Shown piece after piece: positions 54,294 to 64,000 of a DNA stretch of 64,000 bases. The notes beneath the pieces are model-generated. The model was not told the origin of the DNA and made no database searches. It saw only the letters and a list, made by a program, of their open reading frames with translations. Position numbers and translations under genes: made by a program. How positions within the stretch are numbered: position 1 is the stretch's first letter; each line of letters opens with the position of its first letter. This DNA comes from Enterovirga aerilata (lineage in GTDB: Bacteria > Pseudomonadota > Alphaproteobacteria > Rhizobiales > Beijerinckiaceae), in NCBI RefSeq assembly GCF_013044135.1, contig NZ_JABEPP010000003.1, forward strand, positions 682,001 to 746,000, written 5' to 3'.

Positions 54294-54956
54294 ATGACCA
54301 CCCGACGCGCCCTGCTCGGCCTCCTGGCCGGGCTGCCCCTGGCCGCCTGCCAGACGAGCCAGATGGCGGCCGTGCCGCCGCAGCCCGCTTCCGCGGCCGA
54401 TTCCGACTACGACCGCTGGTACATCGGCGCCGTCAAGGACGATCCGCACGACTACTATCTGGTCGACCGCAAGCTGATGCGGCCCGAACTCGCCCGGCAG
54501 GTCGTGCCCTACAAGGGGGACCAGCGGCCGGGCACGATCATCGTCGATATCGACGAGCGCTTCCTCTACCTCGTCCAGGATGACGGGACGGCCATCCGCT
54601 ACGGCATCGGGGTCGGGCGCCAGGGTTTCTCCTGGAAGGGGGTGGCGCGTGTCGGCCGCAAGGCGAAGTGGCCGAGCTGGAACCCGACCAGCACCATGGT
54701 GAGCCTCAAGATCGCCTCGGCCGGGGTGCGCGAGCCAGGCATCGACAACCCTCTCGGCGCGCGCGCCCTCTATCTCTACCAGGGCAACCGCGACACCCTG
54801 TTCCGCATCCACGGAACCAACGAGCCCTGGTCCATCGGGGAGCAGGTCTCCTCCGGCTGCATCCGCATGCTGAACGAGGACGTGGTCGACCTCTACGACC
54901 GGGTGCCCGTGGGTGCGACGGTTCTGGTCCGGCGGAACGGCCGCTGGCGCGTCTGA
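54294..54956 (+). CDS. L,D-transpeptidase lipoprotein
   Basis: A 220-residue ErfK/YbiS-type transpeptidase. The signal ends in the lipobox LAAC (residues 16-19), so it is probably anchored in a membrane. The YkuD domain runs from about residue 80 (GTIIVDIDERFLYLVQDD) to the catalytic HGTNEPWSIGEQVSSGCIRM. Such enzymes make 3-3 peptidoglycan cross-links or tether proteins to the wall. It stands just upstream of the dnaK promoter. Confidence 0.93.
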   Translation: MTTRRALLGLLAGLPLAACQTSQMAAVPPQPASAADSDYDRWYIGAVKDDPHDYYLVDRKLMRPELARQVVPYKGDQRPGTIIVDIDERFLYLVQDDGTAIRYGIGVGRQGFSWKGVARVGRKAKWPSWNPTSTMVSLKIASAGVREPGIDNPLGARALYLYQGNRDTLFRIHGTNEPWSIGEQVSSGCIRMLNEDVVDLYDRVPVGATVLVRRNGRWRV

Positions 54957-55003
54957 GCCGGTGCCCGTGTGGCGGAAAAGTGTCACGCGGGGCAGCAGCT
55001 TGT

Positions 55004-55031
55004 CTTGAAGGGCTTCTCCTCGGGACTATAT
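55004..55031 (+). promoter_or_regulatory. Sigma-32-like heat-shock promoter of dnaK
   Basis: CTTGAA at 55004-55009 and CTATAT at 55026-55031 are 16 bases apart, close to the alphaproteobacterial sigma-32 pattern CTTG-N-CYTAT. It lies 144 bases upstream of the dnaK ATG. Confidence 0.65.
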
Positions 55032-55174
55032 CGGACCTGTCACGGGAGGTGCGGCGTCAGCAGCGTCCAAGGACCTGCGGGCGCGCAACTCCCATCCGCA
55101 TGTAACAGAGCCATGGACCGGGCTGCCTCGCGGAGGGGCCCGGTGGTCTGCTTAAGAAACGAGGGATCCACCCC

Positions 55175-57094
<1,920 letters not shown>

Positions 57095-57110
57095 TCGCCC
57101 CTGGGATCAT

Positions 57111-57193
57111 CGTCATGGCCGGGCTTGTCCCGGCCATCTCTTTGGGATTGTGACAGCTGGACGTGGATGGCCGGGCCGAGCCCGGCCATGACG
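57111..57193. repeat. Double-hairpin repeat between dnaK and dnaJ
   Basis: CGTCATGGCCGGG and CCCGGCCATGACG are inverted ends of an 83-base unit. Inside are two strong stems, GGCCGGG-CTTGT-CCCGGCC and GGCCGGGC-CGA-GCCCGGCC. It belongs to the common 'CGTCATGGCCGGGC' intergenic repeats of this order and could reduce dnaJ relative to dnaK transcription or stabilise the dnaK mRNA end. Confidence 0.75.
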
Positions 57194-57218
57194 TATTTCG
57201 GGGTCAAAGCGGCGACCA

Positions 57219-58364
57219 ATGTCCAAGCGCGACTACTACGAGGTGCTGGGCGTGTCCCGCACTGTGACTGAAGTCGAGCTCAAGTCGGCCTTCCGCAAGC
57301 TCGCCATGAGGTATCACCCGGACCGGAACCCGGGCGACGGCGAGGCCGAGGTCAAGTTCAAGGAGATCAACGAGGCCTACCAGGTCCTGTCGGACCCGCA
57401 GAAGCGGGCCGCCTATGACCGATTCGGTCACGCCGCCTTCCAGGGCGGTGGCGGAGGACCGGGCGGCCCCGGATTCGGCGCCGATTTCGGCGACGTGATG
57501 TCGGACATCTTCGACACGTTCTTCGGCGGCGTGCGATCCGGCCGCGGCGGTGCGCCCGGCCGCGAGCGCGGCGCCGACATGCGCTACAATCTCGAGGTCA
57601 CCCTCGAGGAGGCCTACCAGGGCAAGACCGCCTCGATCACGATTCCGACCTCGGTGTCATGCGAGGTCTGCTCCGGCACGGGCGCGAAGGCCGGCTCCAA
57701 GCCGCGCGTCTGTCCGACCTGCGGCGGAGCCGGCCGGGTGCGGGCGGCGCAGGGCTTCTTCTCGATCGAGCGGACCTGCCCCAACTGCCACGGGCGAGGC
57801 GAGGTCATCGACGATCCCTGTCCGAATTGCGGCGGCGCCGGCCGGGTGACGCGCGAGCGCACGCTGACGGTCAACGTGCCGGCCGGGGTCGAGGACGGCA
57901 CGCGGATCCGGCTTGCCGGGGAGGGAGAGGCGGGCCTGCGCGGCGGCCCGGCCGGCGACCTCTACATCTTCGTCTCGATCAAGCCGCATCCCTTCTTCCA
58001 GCGGGATGGGGCCGACCTCTTCTGCCAGGTGCCGATCTCGCTCGTCACCGCGGCGCTCGGCGGCGAGTTCACGGTCCCCACGCTCGACGGCCTCGACGCC
58101 CGCGTGAAGGTGCCGGAGGGCACCCAGTCGGGCCGGCAGTTCCGGCTGCGCGGCAAGGGAATGACCGTCTTGCGCTCGCGCGATGTCGGCGACCTCTACA
58201 TCCAGGTCGTGGTCGAGACGCCGCAGAACCTGACGCGCCGGCAGCGCGAGCTCCTGCTGGAGTTCGAGCGCGAGTCGTCCGGCGACACGCATCCCGAAAG
58301 CAGTGGATTTTTCGCGCGAGTGCGTGATTTCTTCGACGGGATCGGTGGATCAAGTCGAGCTTGA
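57219..58364 (+). CDS. dnaJ: Chaperone DnaJ (Hsp40, type I)
   Basis: A 381-residue type I J-protein. The J domain carries the HPD triad in [11 protein letters not shown]; a Gly/Phe-rich linker ([12 protein letters not shown]) follows; four CxxCxGxG zinc repeats are complete ([32 protein letters not shown]); then the substrate-binding C-domains. It delivers clients to DnaK and stimulates its ATPase. It is separated from dnaK by a repeat element. Confidence 0.99.
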   Translation: MSKRDYYEVLGVSRTVTEVELKSAFRKLAMRYHPDRNPGDGEAEVKFKEINEAYQVLSDPQKRAAYDRFGHAAFQGGGGGPGGPGFGADFGDVMSDIFDTFFGGVRSGRGGAPGRERGADMRYNLEVTLEEAYQGKTASITIPTSVSCEVCSGTGAKAGSKPRVCPTCGGAGRVRAAQGFFSIERTCPNCHGRGEVIDDPCPNCGGAGRVTRERTLTVNVPAGVEDGTRIRLAGEGEAGLRGGPAGDLYIFVSIKPHPFFQRDGADLFCQVPISLVTAALGGEFTVPTLDGLDARVKVPEGTQSGRQFRLRGKGMTVLRSRDVGDLYIQVVVETPQNLTRRQRELLLEFERESSGDTHPESSGFFARVRDFFDGIGGSSRA

Positions 58365-58380
58365 TAGCATTGTGTAGCTG

Positions 58381-58396
58381 CCCGGCTTCGGCCGGG
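58381..58396. terminator. Hairpin between dnaJ and pmtA
   Basis: CCCGGC-TTCG-GCCGGG is a perfect 6-base stem with a stable TTCG loop, 17 bases after the dnaJ stop. There is no T-run; partial termination or mRNA end protection is likely. Confidence 0.5.
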
Positions 58397-58406
58397 TGCA
58401 GGGGGC

Positions 58407-59027
58407 GTGTCGTTGCTTCAACTGTCGCAGAAACCGGCGCCGCGGAAGCGTCTCTTCGGTCGTGAGAGGTTCGAGGACGAGGCCCGCTTCCTGCGGTCCT
58501 GGATCGAGCGCCCGCTGCTGACGGGCGCGGTCGCGCCCTCGAGCAAGCACCTCGCGCAGGCGATGGCGTCCTATGTCGACCCGCGCGTGCCCGGGCCGGT
58601 GGTCGAGCTCGGTCCCGGGACGGGCCCTGTGACGGACGCCCTGATCAGGCGCGGGATCGAGCAGGAGCGGCTCGTCCTGGTCGAATTCAACCCGGAATTC
58701 GCCCAGCTCCTCAAGCGGCGCTTCCCGCGCGCGGCGATCGTCTGCGGCGATGCCTATGACGTGAAGGATGCCTTGGCCGATGTCGTGACGGAGCCCTGCG
58801 CGGGGTTCGTCTCGAGCCTGCCGCTCTTCACCAAGCCCCTGCCGCAGCGGCTCGAGCTCCTGGCCGCCGCCCACGCGATGTCGCGCCCGGGCGCGCCCTT
58901 CGTCCAGTTCACCTATGCGGTCGTCCCGCCGATGCCGGCGCGCTCGCCCCATTACGTCGCGACCGCATCCGAGCGGATCTGGCGCAACGTTCCGCCGGCC
59001 CGGGTCTGGGTGTACCGAAGCCGCTGA
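58407..59027 (+). CDS. pmtA: Phosphatidylethanolamine N-methyltransferase, rhizobial PmtA type
   Basis: A 206-residue SAM-dependent methyltransferase that makes phosphatidylcholine precursors from phosphatidylethanolamine. The SAM-binding motif is VVELGPGTGPVTDALI near residue 65, followed by the acidic VLVEFNPEFAQLL. The N-terminal FLRSWIERPLLTGAVAPSSK matches the soluble rhizobial PmtA group. The GTG start follows a G-rich site. It lies 42 bases after dnaJ and may be weakly co-transcribed with it. Confidence 0.85.
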   Translation: MSLLQLSQKPAPRKRLFGRERFEDEARFLRSWIERPLLTGAVAPSSKHLAQAMASYVDPRVPGPVVELGPGTGPVTDALIRRGIEQERLVLVEFNPEFAQLLKRRFPRAAIVCGDAYDVKDALADVVTEPCAGFVSSLPLFTKPLPQRLELLAAAHAMSRPGAPFVQFTYAVVPPMPARSPHYVATASERIWRNVPPARVWVYRSR

Positions 59028-59037
59028 ACCGCTCAGC

Positions 59038-59424
59038 TCACCAGAGGCGGGTCACGCCGAAGGCGTCGAACGCGCTCTCGTTCGAGACGAGCACAAGATT
59101 TTCGACGAGCGCCTGGGCGACCAGCATGCGGTCGAACGGGTCCTTGTGCGACCCGTCCATCGTTCCTGCGAGCTCGGCATGCTGGACGGTCACCGAAAGC
59201 GGCTCGAAGCCCTCGTCGATGACGACCTGCTGGAAGTGGCGCACGAGGGCCGCCGCATCCGGCAGCCTGCCGATGCGGTGCTTGGTTGCGATTTCCCAAG
59301 CCGATGCGGCACTTACAAGGCCAGAATTACCCGCGTCAGCGAGTGCGGCATCGGCGGCTGCGGACAGTCGAGAATCGTCGGTCAGCCACCAAAGCAGGGT
59401 GTGGCTGTCCAGGAGCAGCCTCAA
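59038..59424 (-). CDS. VapC-like PIN-domain toxin
   Basis: A 128-residue PIN-domain ribonuclease. The acidic residues that bind magnesium are visible in LLLDSHTLLWWL (D6), SAWEIATKH (E44) and KDPFDRMLVAQAL (D94, D98), the last region being characteristic. The start overlaps the antitoxin stop by 4 bases (ATGA). Such toxins cleave tRNA or rRNA; the target here is unknown. Confidence 0.92.
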   Translation of the reverse strand: MRLLLDSHTLLWWLTDDSRLSAAADAALADAGNSGLVSAASAWEIATKHRIGRLPDAAALVRHFQQVVIDEGFEPLSVTVQHAELAGTMDGSHKDPFDRMLVAQALVENLVLVSNESAFDAFGVTRLW

Positions 59425-59711
59425 ATCTCACCCCAAAGAGCGAGCTCTTCCTTCGAAAGCGGCTCGAAAAAGCGTTCGTCGAACTTGATCAGGTGCTTCA
59501 TCGAACCTTTCGCGCGATGCCGCGTCGGCTCGACGGGCCCGAGCCTCGCGACCGGCTTTCCGCGCCGCGTTATGATGACTGTTCCGCCCGCCTCGACTTC
59601 GGCGAGCAGCCGGGAAAGGTGGGTCTTGGCTTCGTGTACCGTCGCCTCGCGAAGCCCGCAGCTCGGCACCGGGACTGCCGCCTTCCGTCGTTCAGCCGAT
59701 GTTGCGACCAT
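59421..59711 (-). CDS. Phd/YefM-type antitoxin of the VapC pair
   Basis: A 96-residue antitoxin. The N-terminal DNA-binding part reads REATVHEAKTHLSRLLAEVE and GGTVIITRRGKPVARLGPVE, typical of the Phd/YefM fold, and the C-terminal tail FFEPLSKEELALWGEI would block the toxin. AGGAGG lies 6 bases before the ATG. TTGACTA repeats just upstream are a likely operator for autoregulation. Confidence 0.92.
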   Translation of the reverse strand: MVATSAERRKAAVPVPSCGLREATVHEAKTHLSRLLAEVEAGGTVIITRRGKPVARLGPVEPTRHRAKGSMKHLIKFDERFFEPLSKEELALWGEI

Positions 59712-59724
59712 GCGGGCCTCCTGT

Positions 59725-59743
59725 TAGTCAACAAACTAGTCAA
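59725..59743. promoter_or_regulatory. Direct-repeat operator of the toxin-antitoxin operon
   Basis: TAGTCAA occurs at 59725-59731 and again at 59737-59743, twelve bases apart (TTGACTA on the minus strand). The repeats are 14 bases upstream of the antitoxin ATG and also resemble -35 boxes, so antitoxin binding would cover the promoter. Confidence 0.55.
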
Positions 59744-59786
59744 CTGGGTGGAGCCGGGCAAGCGCGGCGCCGGGGAGGGGATCGGA

Positions 59787-60095
59787 ATGCCGAAGGGCTA
59801 TTGGGTGGCGCGGGTCGATGTGCACGACACCGAAAGCTACAAGGACTACGTGGCTTCGAACGGCGCCGCCTTCGCCAAGTTCGGCGGCCGCTTCCTGGTG
59901 CGTGCGGGCCGGTTCGAGAACCCGGTCGGCACGAGCCGCGGCCGCAACGTCGTGATCGAGTTCCCGTCCTACGAGGCGGCCCTCGAATGCTGGCGCTCGC
60001 CCGAATACCAGGCCGCCAAGGCCAAACAGAAGGGCGGCGCCGAGATGGACCTCGTCATCGTCGAAGGGTACGACGGCCCGCAGCCTGGGGCCTGA
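59787..60095 (+). CDS. DUF1330 domain protein
   Basis: A 102-residue small ferredoxin-like-fold protein of the DUF1330 family, with PKGYWVARVDVHDTESYKDY at the start and RNVVIEFPSYEAALECWRSP near residue 55. GGGGAGGGGATCGGA precedes the ATG. It is 12 bases upstream of dapB. Family function is not established. Confidence 0.92.
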   Translation: MPKGYWVARVDVHDTESYKDYVASNGAAFAKFGGRFLVRAGRFENPVGTSRGRNVVIEFPSYEAALECWRSPEYQAAKAKQKGGAEMDLVIVEGYDGPQPGA

Positions 60096-60107
60096 GCGGG
60101 AAGCACG

Positions 60108-60923
60108 ATGAGCGAGATGCGGCTGGTTGTCGTCGGCGCCGCGGGCCGCATGGGCCGCATGCTCGTCCGGGCGGCGGAGGAAGACCCGGCCTGCCGCGTG
60201 GTCGGTGCGGTCGAGCAGCCGGGCTCGCTGGCGCTCGGCGAAGATGCCGGATTGCTCGCCGGCGTCGGCCGCCTCTCGGTGCCGATCACGGACGATCCGA
60301 TCGCGGCCTTCAGATCGGCGGATGGGGTGATCGACTTCACGGCGCCGGCCGCGACCCGGCTCTTCGCCGAGGCCGCCGCGCAGGCCGGCTTGGTCCATGT
60401 GATCGGAACGACCGGCCTGTCCGACGCGGACCTGCAGGCGCTCCGCAGCACCGCAGCCCGCGCGCGCATCGTCCGGTCCGGGAATATGTCGCTCGGCGTG
60501 AATCTCCTTGCCGGACTCGTCCGGAAGGTGGCGCGCACCCTCGGCGAGGACTGGGACGTCGAGATCCTGGAGATGCACCATCGGATGAAGGTGGACGCGC
60601 CCTCCGGCACCGCGCTGCTGCTCGGGGAGGCCGCCGCGGAGGGGAGGGGGATCGAACTTCGCGAACGCTCCGTCCGCTCGCGCGACGGCCATACCGGGAA
60701 GCGGGGAGCCGGCGATATCGGCTTTGCGACCCTGCGCGGCGGCACGGTCGTCGGCGAGCACAGCGTGATCTTCGCAGGCGCGGGCGAGCGGATCGAGCTC
60801 GCGCACCGTGCCGAGGATCGGGCGATCTTCGCCCGGGGCGCAGTCAAGGCCGCGCTCTGGGCGCGCGAGAAGCCGCCCGGCTTCTACAGCATGGCGGACG
60901 TCCTCGGCCTGTCCGAGCTTTGA
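60108..60923 (+). CDS. dapB: 4-hydroxy-tetrahydrodipicolinate reductase
   Basis: A 271-residue NAD(P)H-dependent reductase of the diaminopimelate/lysine pathway. The cofactor motif is [16 protein letters not shown] at the N-terminus; [13 protein letters not shown] and the catalytic E-x-H-H-x-x-K segment [20 protein letters not shown] are present. Length is standard. It supplies meso-diaminopimelate, the residue joined by the two L,D-transpeptidases in this window. It overlaps the AlkB gene (TTGA). Confidence 0.97.
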   Translation: MSEMRLVVVGAAGRMGRMLVRAAEEDPACRVVGAVEQPGSLALGEDAGLLAGVGRLSVPITDDPIAAFRSADGVIDFTAPAATRLFAEAAAQAGLVHVIGTTGLSDADLQALRSTAARARIVRSGNMSLGVNLLAGLVRKVARTLGEDWDVEILEMHHRMKVDAPSGTALLLGEAAAEGRGIELRERSVRSRDGHTGKRGAGDIGFATLRGGTVVGEHSVIFAGAGERIELAHRAEDRAIFARGAVKAALWAREKPPGFYSMADVLGLSEL

Positions 60924-61585
60924 CCGGCGGGCCGGACCTCGCGTCCGCGCGGCCTGCGGCCCAGCGGCTCGATCTCGGGCCGGGCCTGACCTTCGTCCCC
61001 GGCTATCTGGACCGCCTCGCCCAGGAACGGCTCCTGGCGGAGATCCGCGATCTCGCGCGGCGCGCCCCGCTCTTCACGCCGCGCATGCCGCGAACGGACC
61101 AGCCCTTCTCCGTCAGGATGACCAATTGCGGGCCGCTCGGCTGGGTGTCGGACGTCTCCGGCTACCGCTACCAGCCCACTCATCCGCAGACGGGCGAGCC
61201 CTGGCCCGCGATGCCGGAGAGCCTCCTGGACGCCTGGAACGAACTCGCCCGGTTCCCGCACCCGCCGGAGGCCTGCCTCATCAACTTCTATGGGCCTGGC
61301 GCCCGGATGGGGCTGCACCAGGACAAGGACGAGGGGGAACTCGCCGCGCCCGTGGTCTCGCTCTCGCTCGGGGCGACCGCGCTGTTCCGCATCGGCGGGC
61401 TGTCCCGGCGGGACCGGACGCGCTCCATCCGCCTCTCCTCGGGCGATGCGTTTGTGTTCGGCGGCGCGGCCCGGCTGGTCTTCCACGGCATCGACAGGAT
61501 CCTTCCGGAGACCTCCGACCTGATCCCCGGATCCGGCCGCGTCAACCTCACGCTGCGGCGCGTGACGCCCGCGCCCGCCGCTTGA
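60920..61585 (+). CDS. alkB: AlkB-family 2-oxoglutarate/Fe(II) dioxygenase
   Basis: A 221-residue AlkB-type oxidative demethylase for alkylated nucleic acid bases. The iron ligands are in [10 protein letters not shown] (H and D) and LVFHGIDRI (H), and the 2-oxoglutarate arginine in [24 protein letters not shown] matches the family's active-site strand. The TTG start overlaps the dapB stop (TTGA), which makes it translationally coupled to lysine biosynthesis. No LexA or Ada-type site is visible. Confidence 0.92.
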   Translation: MTGGPDLASARPAAQRLDLGPGLTFVPGYLDRLAQERLLAEIRDLARRAPLFTPRMPRTDQPFSVRMTNCGPLGWVSDVSGYRYQPTHPQTGEPWPAMPESLLDAWNELARFPHPPEACLINFYGPGARMGLHQDKDEGELAAPVVSLSLGATALFRIGGLSRRDRTRSIRLSSGDAFVFGGAARLVFHGIDRILPETSDLIPGSGRVNLTLRRVTPAPAA

Positions 61586-61655
61586 CCCCGGGGTCACGTT
61601 TACGCCCCTTTTCTCGGCTCCACCTTCGGGCTTCCTCCTGACCGCAGCGACAGCG

Positions 61656-62591
61656 ATGCTCCGTCCCACGACATTCGTCCTGGCCCTCCTCGCGGCCGGC
61701 GCCGCCCTGGCGGCCGAGCCCGTCTTCCCGCCCGGCTCCCGGATCGGGCTCGTGCCGCCCAAGAGCATGAAGCTCACCCGCGGGGTGGCCGGATTCCAGG
61801 ACCCGGCGACGGGCGCCGCGATCGTCGCCATCGAGATGCCGGCCGAGGCCTATTCCACCCTAGTGGCCGGCTTCGGCGACGAAGCGCTGAAGAACCAGGG
61901 CTTCACGCTGAAGTCGCGCGACAAGCTCACGGTCGGCAAGAGCGAGGCGACGCTGGTCGCGGGCGAGCAGAACGACAACGGCCGTGCGATCCCGAAGGCG
62001 ATCCTCCTGACCGGCGACGGCACCATGACCGCGCTGGTCATCGCGCAGCTCCCGGTCGGCGCGGCGCAGGCCGCCCGCGACGAGGCGAAGGCGGCGCTGA
62101 AGACCGTGGCCTTGCGCCCGCCGCTCTCCGTCGAGCAGCAGGTCGCCTCCCTGCCCTTCAGGATCGGCGATCCCGCCGGTTTCCGCCCCGTGCGGGCGAT
62201 GGCCGGCAATGCGCTGCTGATGACCGACGGGCCGAAGGATGTCGTGAAGGATGCCGAGCAGCCGATCATGATCGTGGCGCAATCCTTCGCGCCGGCCCCG
62301 CCCACCGCCGAGCAGCGCGACGTCTTCGCGCGCCAGGCCCTCGTCGCCAACACGATGCTGAAGGAGACCGTGCTCGAGCGCGCCCAGGGCTTCCGCCTGG
62401 GCGGCTCGGAGTGGCACGAGATCGTGGCCAAGGCGAAGGACGGGCCGTCCGAGCAGCCCGTCATCGTGATGCAGACCATCCGCTTCGCGCCGGACGGCTA
62501 CATCCGGATGGTCGGGATCGCCCGCGCGGACAAGCGGGACGAGGTCATGCCCCGCTTCCGGCGCCTCGTGGACGGCGTCGCGCTGAAATAG
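61656..62591 (+). CDS. Secreted protein of unknown function
   Basis: A 311-residue exported protein. The signal LRPTTFVLALLAAGAALAAE ends with AxA. The mature part is beta-rich, with paired segments GLVPPKSMKLTRGVAGFQDP and RIGDPAGFRPVRAMAGNAL that suggest an internal duplication of about 150 residues. No known catalytic motif is seen. It converges on grpE with adjacent stops. Confidence 0.8.
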   Translation: MLRPTTFVLALLAAGAALAAEPVFPPGSRIGLVPPKSMKLTRGVAGFQDPATGAAIVAIEMPAEAYSTLVAGFGDEALKNQGFTLKSRDKLTVGKSEATLVAGEQNDNGRAIPKAILLTGDGTMTALVIAQLPVGAAQAARDEAKAALKTVALRPPLSVEQQVASLPFRIGDPAGFRPVRAMAGNALLMTDGPKDVVKDAEQPIMIVAQSFAPAPPTAEQRDVFARQALVANTMLKETVLERAQGFRLGGSEWHEIVAKAKDGPSEQPVIVMQTIRFAPDGYIRMVGIARADKRDEVMPRFRRLVDGVALK

Positions 62592-63200
62592 TCAGCCGTT
62601 CTCCGGCGCGGCCTCGTCCGCGGTCGCCGCTGGCTGGGGCGCGGGCTTCGGCCCGCCCTTGGCCACCCCGACGAGCGCCGGGCGCAGCACCCGCTCGCCG
62701 ATGGCGTAGCCGGTCTGGATCACCTGCGTGACCGTCCCGGCCGGCACTTCCTCGTTGGGGACCTCGAACATCGCCTGATGCATGTTCGGGTCGAACTTCT
62801 GGCCCTGCGGCTCCACCCGCCTCACGCCGTGGCGCTCGAGCGTCTTGAGGAGGTCGCGCTCGGTCAGCTCGATCCCCTCGATGAGCGCCTTGGTCGCGCC
62901 CTCCGCCGCGCCCTCCGGAACGTTCTCGAGCGCGCGGCGGATGTTGTCGGCGACGGTCAGCATGTCGCGCGCGAAGTTCGTGACCGCGTAGGTGCGGGCA
63001 TCCTGCACCTCGCGCTCGGTGCGCCGGCGCAGGTTCTCCATCTCGGCGAGCGTGCGGAGCAGGCGCTCCTTGAGGTCCGTCCGCTCCGCCTCGAGCTCGG
63101 CGACCCTGTCGGGCACCTGCGTCTCGGGGGCATCCTTGTTCTGCTCGGTCTGCAATGTGGCGTCCATCGCGCCGTTGCTCGGCGTGCTGTCGTTCATCAT
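62592..63200 (-). CDS. grpE: Nucleotide exchange factor GrpE
   Basis: A 202-residue GrpE that releases ADP from DnaK. The long coiled coil ([40 protein letters not shown]) leads into the C-terminal beta domain with the family signature [20 protein letters not shown] and [20 protein letters not shown]. Two ATGs in tandem start the gene. It lies 5 kb from dnaK, not next to it, and a sigma-32-like promoter lies upstream. Confidence 0.98.
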   Translation of the reverse strand: MMNDSTPSNGAMDATLQTEQNKDAPETQVPDRVAELEAERTDLKERLLRTLAEMENLRRRTEREVQDARTYAVTNFARDMLTVADNIRRALENVPEGAAEGATKALIEGIELTERDLLKTLERHGVRRVEPQGQKFDPNMHQAMFEVPNEEVPAGTVTQVIQTGYAIGERVLRPALVGVAKGGPKPAPQPAATADEAAPENG

Positions 63201-63225
63201 CGTCCGCTGTCCGGTTGGGTTGCCG

Positions 63226-63257
63226 CTGATATCAGTGTTTCGCAGTGCAAGATCAAG
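63226..63257 (-). promoter_or_regulatory. Sigma-32-like promoter of grpE
   Basis: On the minus strand CTTGAT and CTGATA are 16 bases apart, the same spacing as in the dnaK promoter. The -10 part is less good than at dnaK, and a housekeeping reading TTGATC-N17-GATATC is also possible. Confidence 0.45.
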
Positions 63258-63278
63258 GATTTCGGCCGGTCTCCTCGC

Positions 63279-64000
63279 CTATTGATTCTGCTCCAGTACG
63301 CTCAGGAGCCCGCGCCTGATGGAAGCCTGCCGCGAGGGATGGCTGACCTTCGTGCCGGTGAGGTCGGTGACGTAGAAGACGTCCGCGGCCCGTTCCCCGA
63401 AGGTGGCGACATGGGCGGAGGCGATGTTGAGGTTGAGCTTCCCGAGCGCCGTGGTGAGGTCGTAGAGCAGCCCCGGCCGGTCGAGACCCGAGACCTCCAC
63501 CACCGTGTGGCGCGACGACAGGTCGTTGTCGATGTTGACCTCGGGATTGACCTGGAAGGCCTTCGGCAGCGGCCTGCCCGGCCGGCGGTCGCGGACGAGG
63601 TCGGCGATCCTGACCTCGCTGCGGAGCGCGCGCTCGATCGAGGCGGCGATGCGCTCCGCCCGGCGGATCTCGTCCTCGTCGCGATCGAAGGCGCGAGACA
63701 GGAAGATCGTGTCGAGGGCCGTGCCGTCGGCCGAGGTGAAGATCTGGGCATCGACGATGTTTCCGCCCGCCACCGCGCAGGCGCCCGTCACGATGGCGAG
63801 CAGGCGGGGGTGGTCCGGCGACAGCAGCGTGAGCTCCGTGACGCCCTTGAACTCGTCGGTCTCAACCGCGGTCGCGACGGTCTTCCCGGCCTGCTCGGCC
63901 TGCCGCACGAAGCGGGCATGCTTGAGCTGCCGCTCGGGCGGCGTCTTCATCCAGTAGGCGGGATAGAACCGCCCCGCATAGGCCTCGAACTCGGCATCGC
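63279..64000 (-). CDS. glnD: Bifunctional PII uridylyltransferase/uridylyl-removing enzyme, C-terminal part
   Basis: The last 240 or so residues of GlnD; the gene continues beyond base 64000. Both regulatory ACT domains are visible: ELTLLSPDHPRLLAIVTGAC and VVEVSGLDRPGLLYDLTTAL, separated by about 110 residues. They sense glutamine and set whether PII is uridylylated. The upstream AEFEAYAGRFYPAYWMKTPP is the conserved lead into the first ACT domain. The catalytic nucleotidyltransferase and HD domains are outside the window. Confidence 0.96.
   Translation of the reverse strand, partial: DAEFEAYAGRFYPAYWMKTPPERQLKHARFVRQAEQAGKTVATAVETDEFKGVTELTLLSPDHPRLLAIVTGACAVAGGNIVDAQIFTSADGTALDTIFLSRAFDRDEDEIRRAERIAASIERALRSEVRIADLVRDRRPGRPLPKAFQVNPEVNIDNDLSSRHTVVEVSGLDRPGLLYDLTTALGKLNLNIASAHVATFGERAADVFYVTDLTGTKVSHPSRQASIRRGLLSVLEQNQ

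Overview
The window is about 64 kb of high-GC chromosome with short intergenic gaps and many GTG/TTG starts. Gene content points to an alphaproteobacterium of the order Hyphomicrobiales (Rhizobiales), close to Methylobacteriaceae, Microvirga or Bosea-like genera. The supporting signs are HWE-family and PAS-rich histidine kinases, a rhizobial-type PmtA, a GT21 glycosyltransferase, a phasin, iron-control-element (Irr-box) motifs at iron genes, GlnD and GrpE side by side, and 'GTCATTCCCGG'-type palindromic repeats. The genus cannot be fixed from sequence alone.

Layout: 1-8.6 kb holds a truncated PAS histidine kinase, pepN, a thiol peroxidase (gpx type), gloA, a PAP2 phosphatase and an HWE kinase. 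9.1-12.1 kb is a complete TRAP transporter (small permease, large permease, binding protein). 12.7-16.9 kb holds a PAS protein, a TPR-methyltransferase fusion, a GT21 glycosyltransferase and an alpha/beta hydrolase. 17.1-23.3 kb is a tightly coupled five-gene minus-strand operon: imelysin, multicopper oxidase, di-heme oxidoreductase, imelysin-like, DUF1513. It lies behind an ICE-like palindrome and looks like a periplasmic iron handling or uptake system; it is the most interesting unit in the window. 23.7-28.3 kb holds two small unknown proteins, a flavin monooxygenase and a two-domain aminobenzoyl/salicylyl-CoA monooxygenase-reductase. 28.4-35.9 kb holds a phasin with a PhaR-like operator, a large PAS kinase, a GNAT enzyme, bfr and bfd (each with an ICE-like box), an AEC transporter and a CDF transporter.

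36.0-37.4 kb is a YcbB-type L,D-transpeptidase. 37.4-43.1 kb is an accessory patch. It contains two near-identical cold-shock genes in inverted orientation with a conserved leader, an RMF-like protein, a diguanylate cyclase, a string of very small unknown proteins, remnants of IS481-like and IS3-like transposases, and a tRNA-Gln(CTG) at its right edge. 43.3-47.3 kb is a minus-strand operon with kynU, kynA, kynB and a PfkB kinase, which converts tryptophan to anthranilate. Divergent from it, 47.5-54.2 kb has an alpha/beta hydrolase, an acyl-CoA dehydrogenase, an acyl-CoA ligase, an octopine-dehydrogenase-family protein and a 3-hydroxyacyl-CoA dehydrogenase, interrupted by a TumE/TumA-like toxin-antitoxin pair. 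A palindrome shared between the kyn divergent promoter and the aminobenzoyl-CoA monooxygenase promoter, 19 kb apart, suggests one regulon for tryptophan/anthranilate breakdown through CoA thioesters.

54.3-64 kb is housekeeping: a lipoprotein L,D-transpeptidase, dnaK-dnaJ behind a sigma-32-like promoter, pmtA, a Phd/VapC toxin-antitoxin pair, a DUF1330 protein, dapB-alkB, a secreted unknown protein, grpE and the C-terminal end of glnD.
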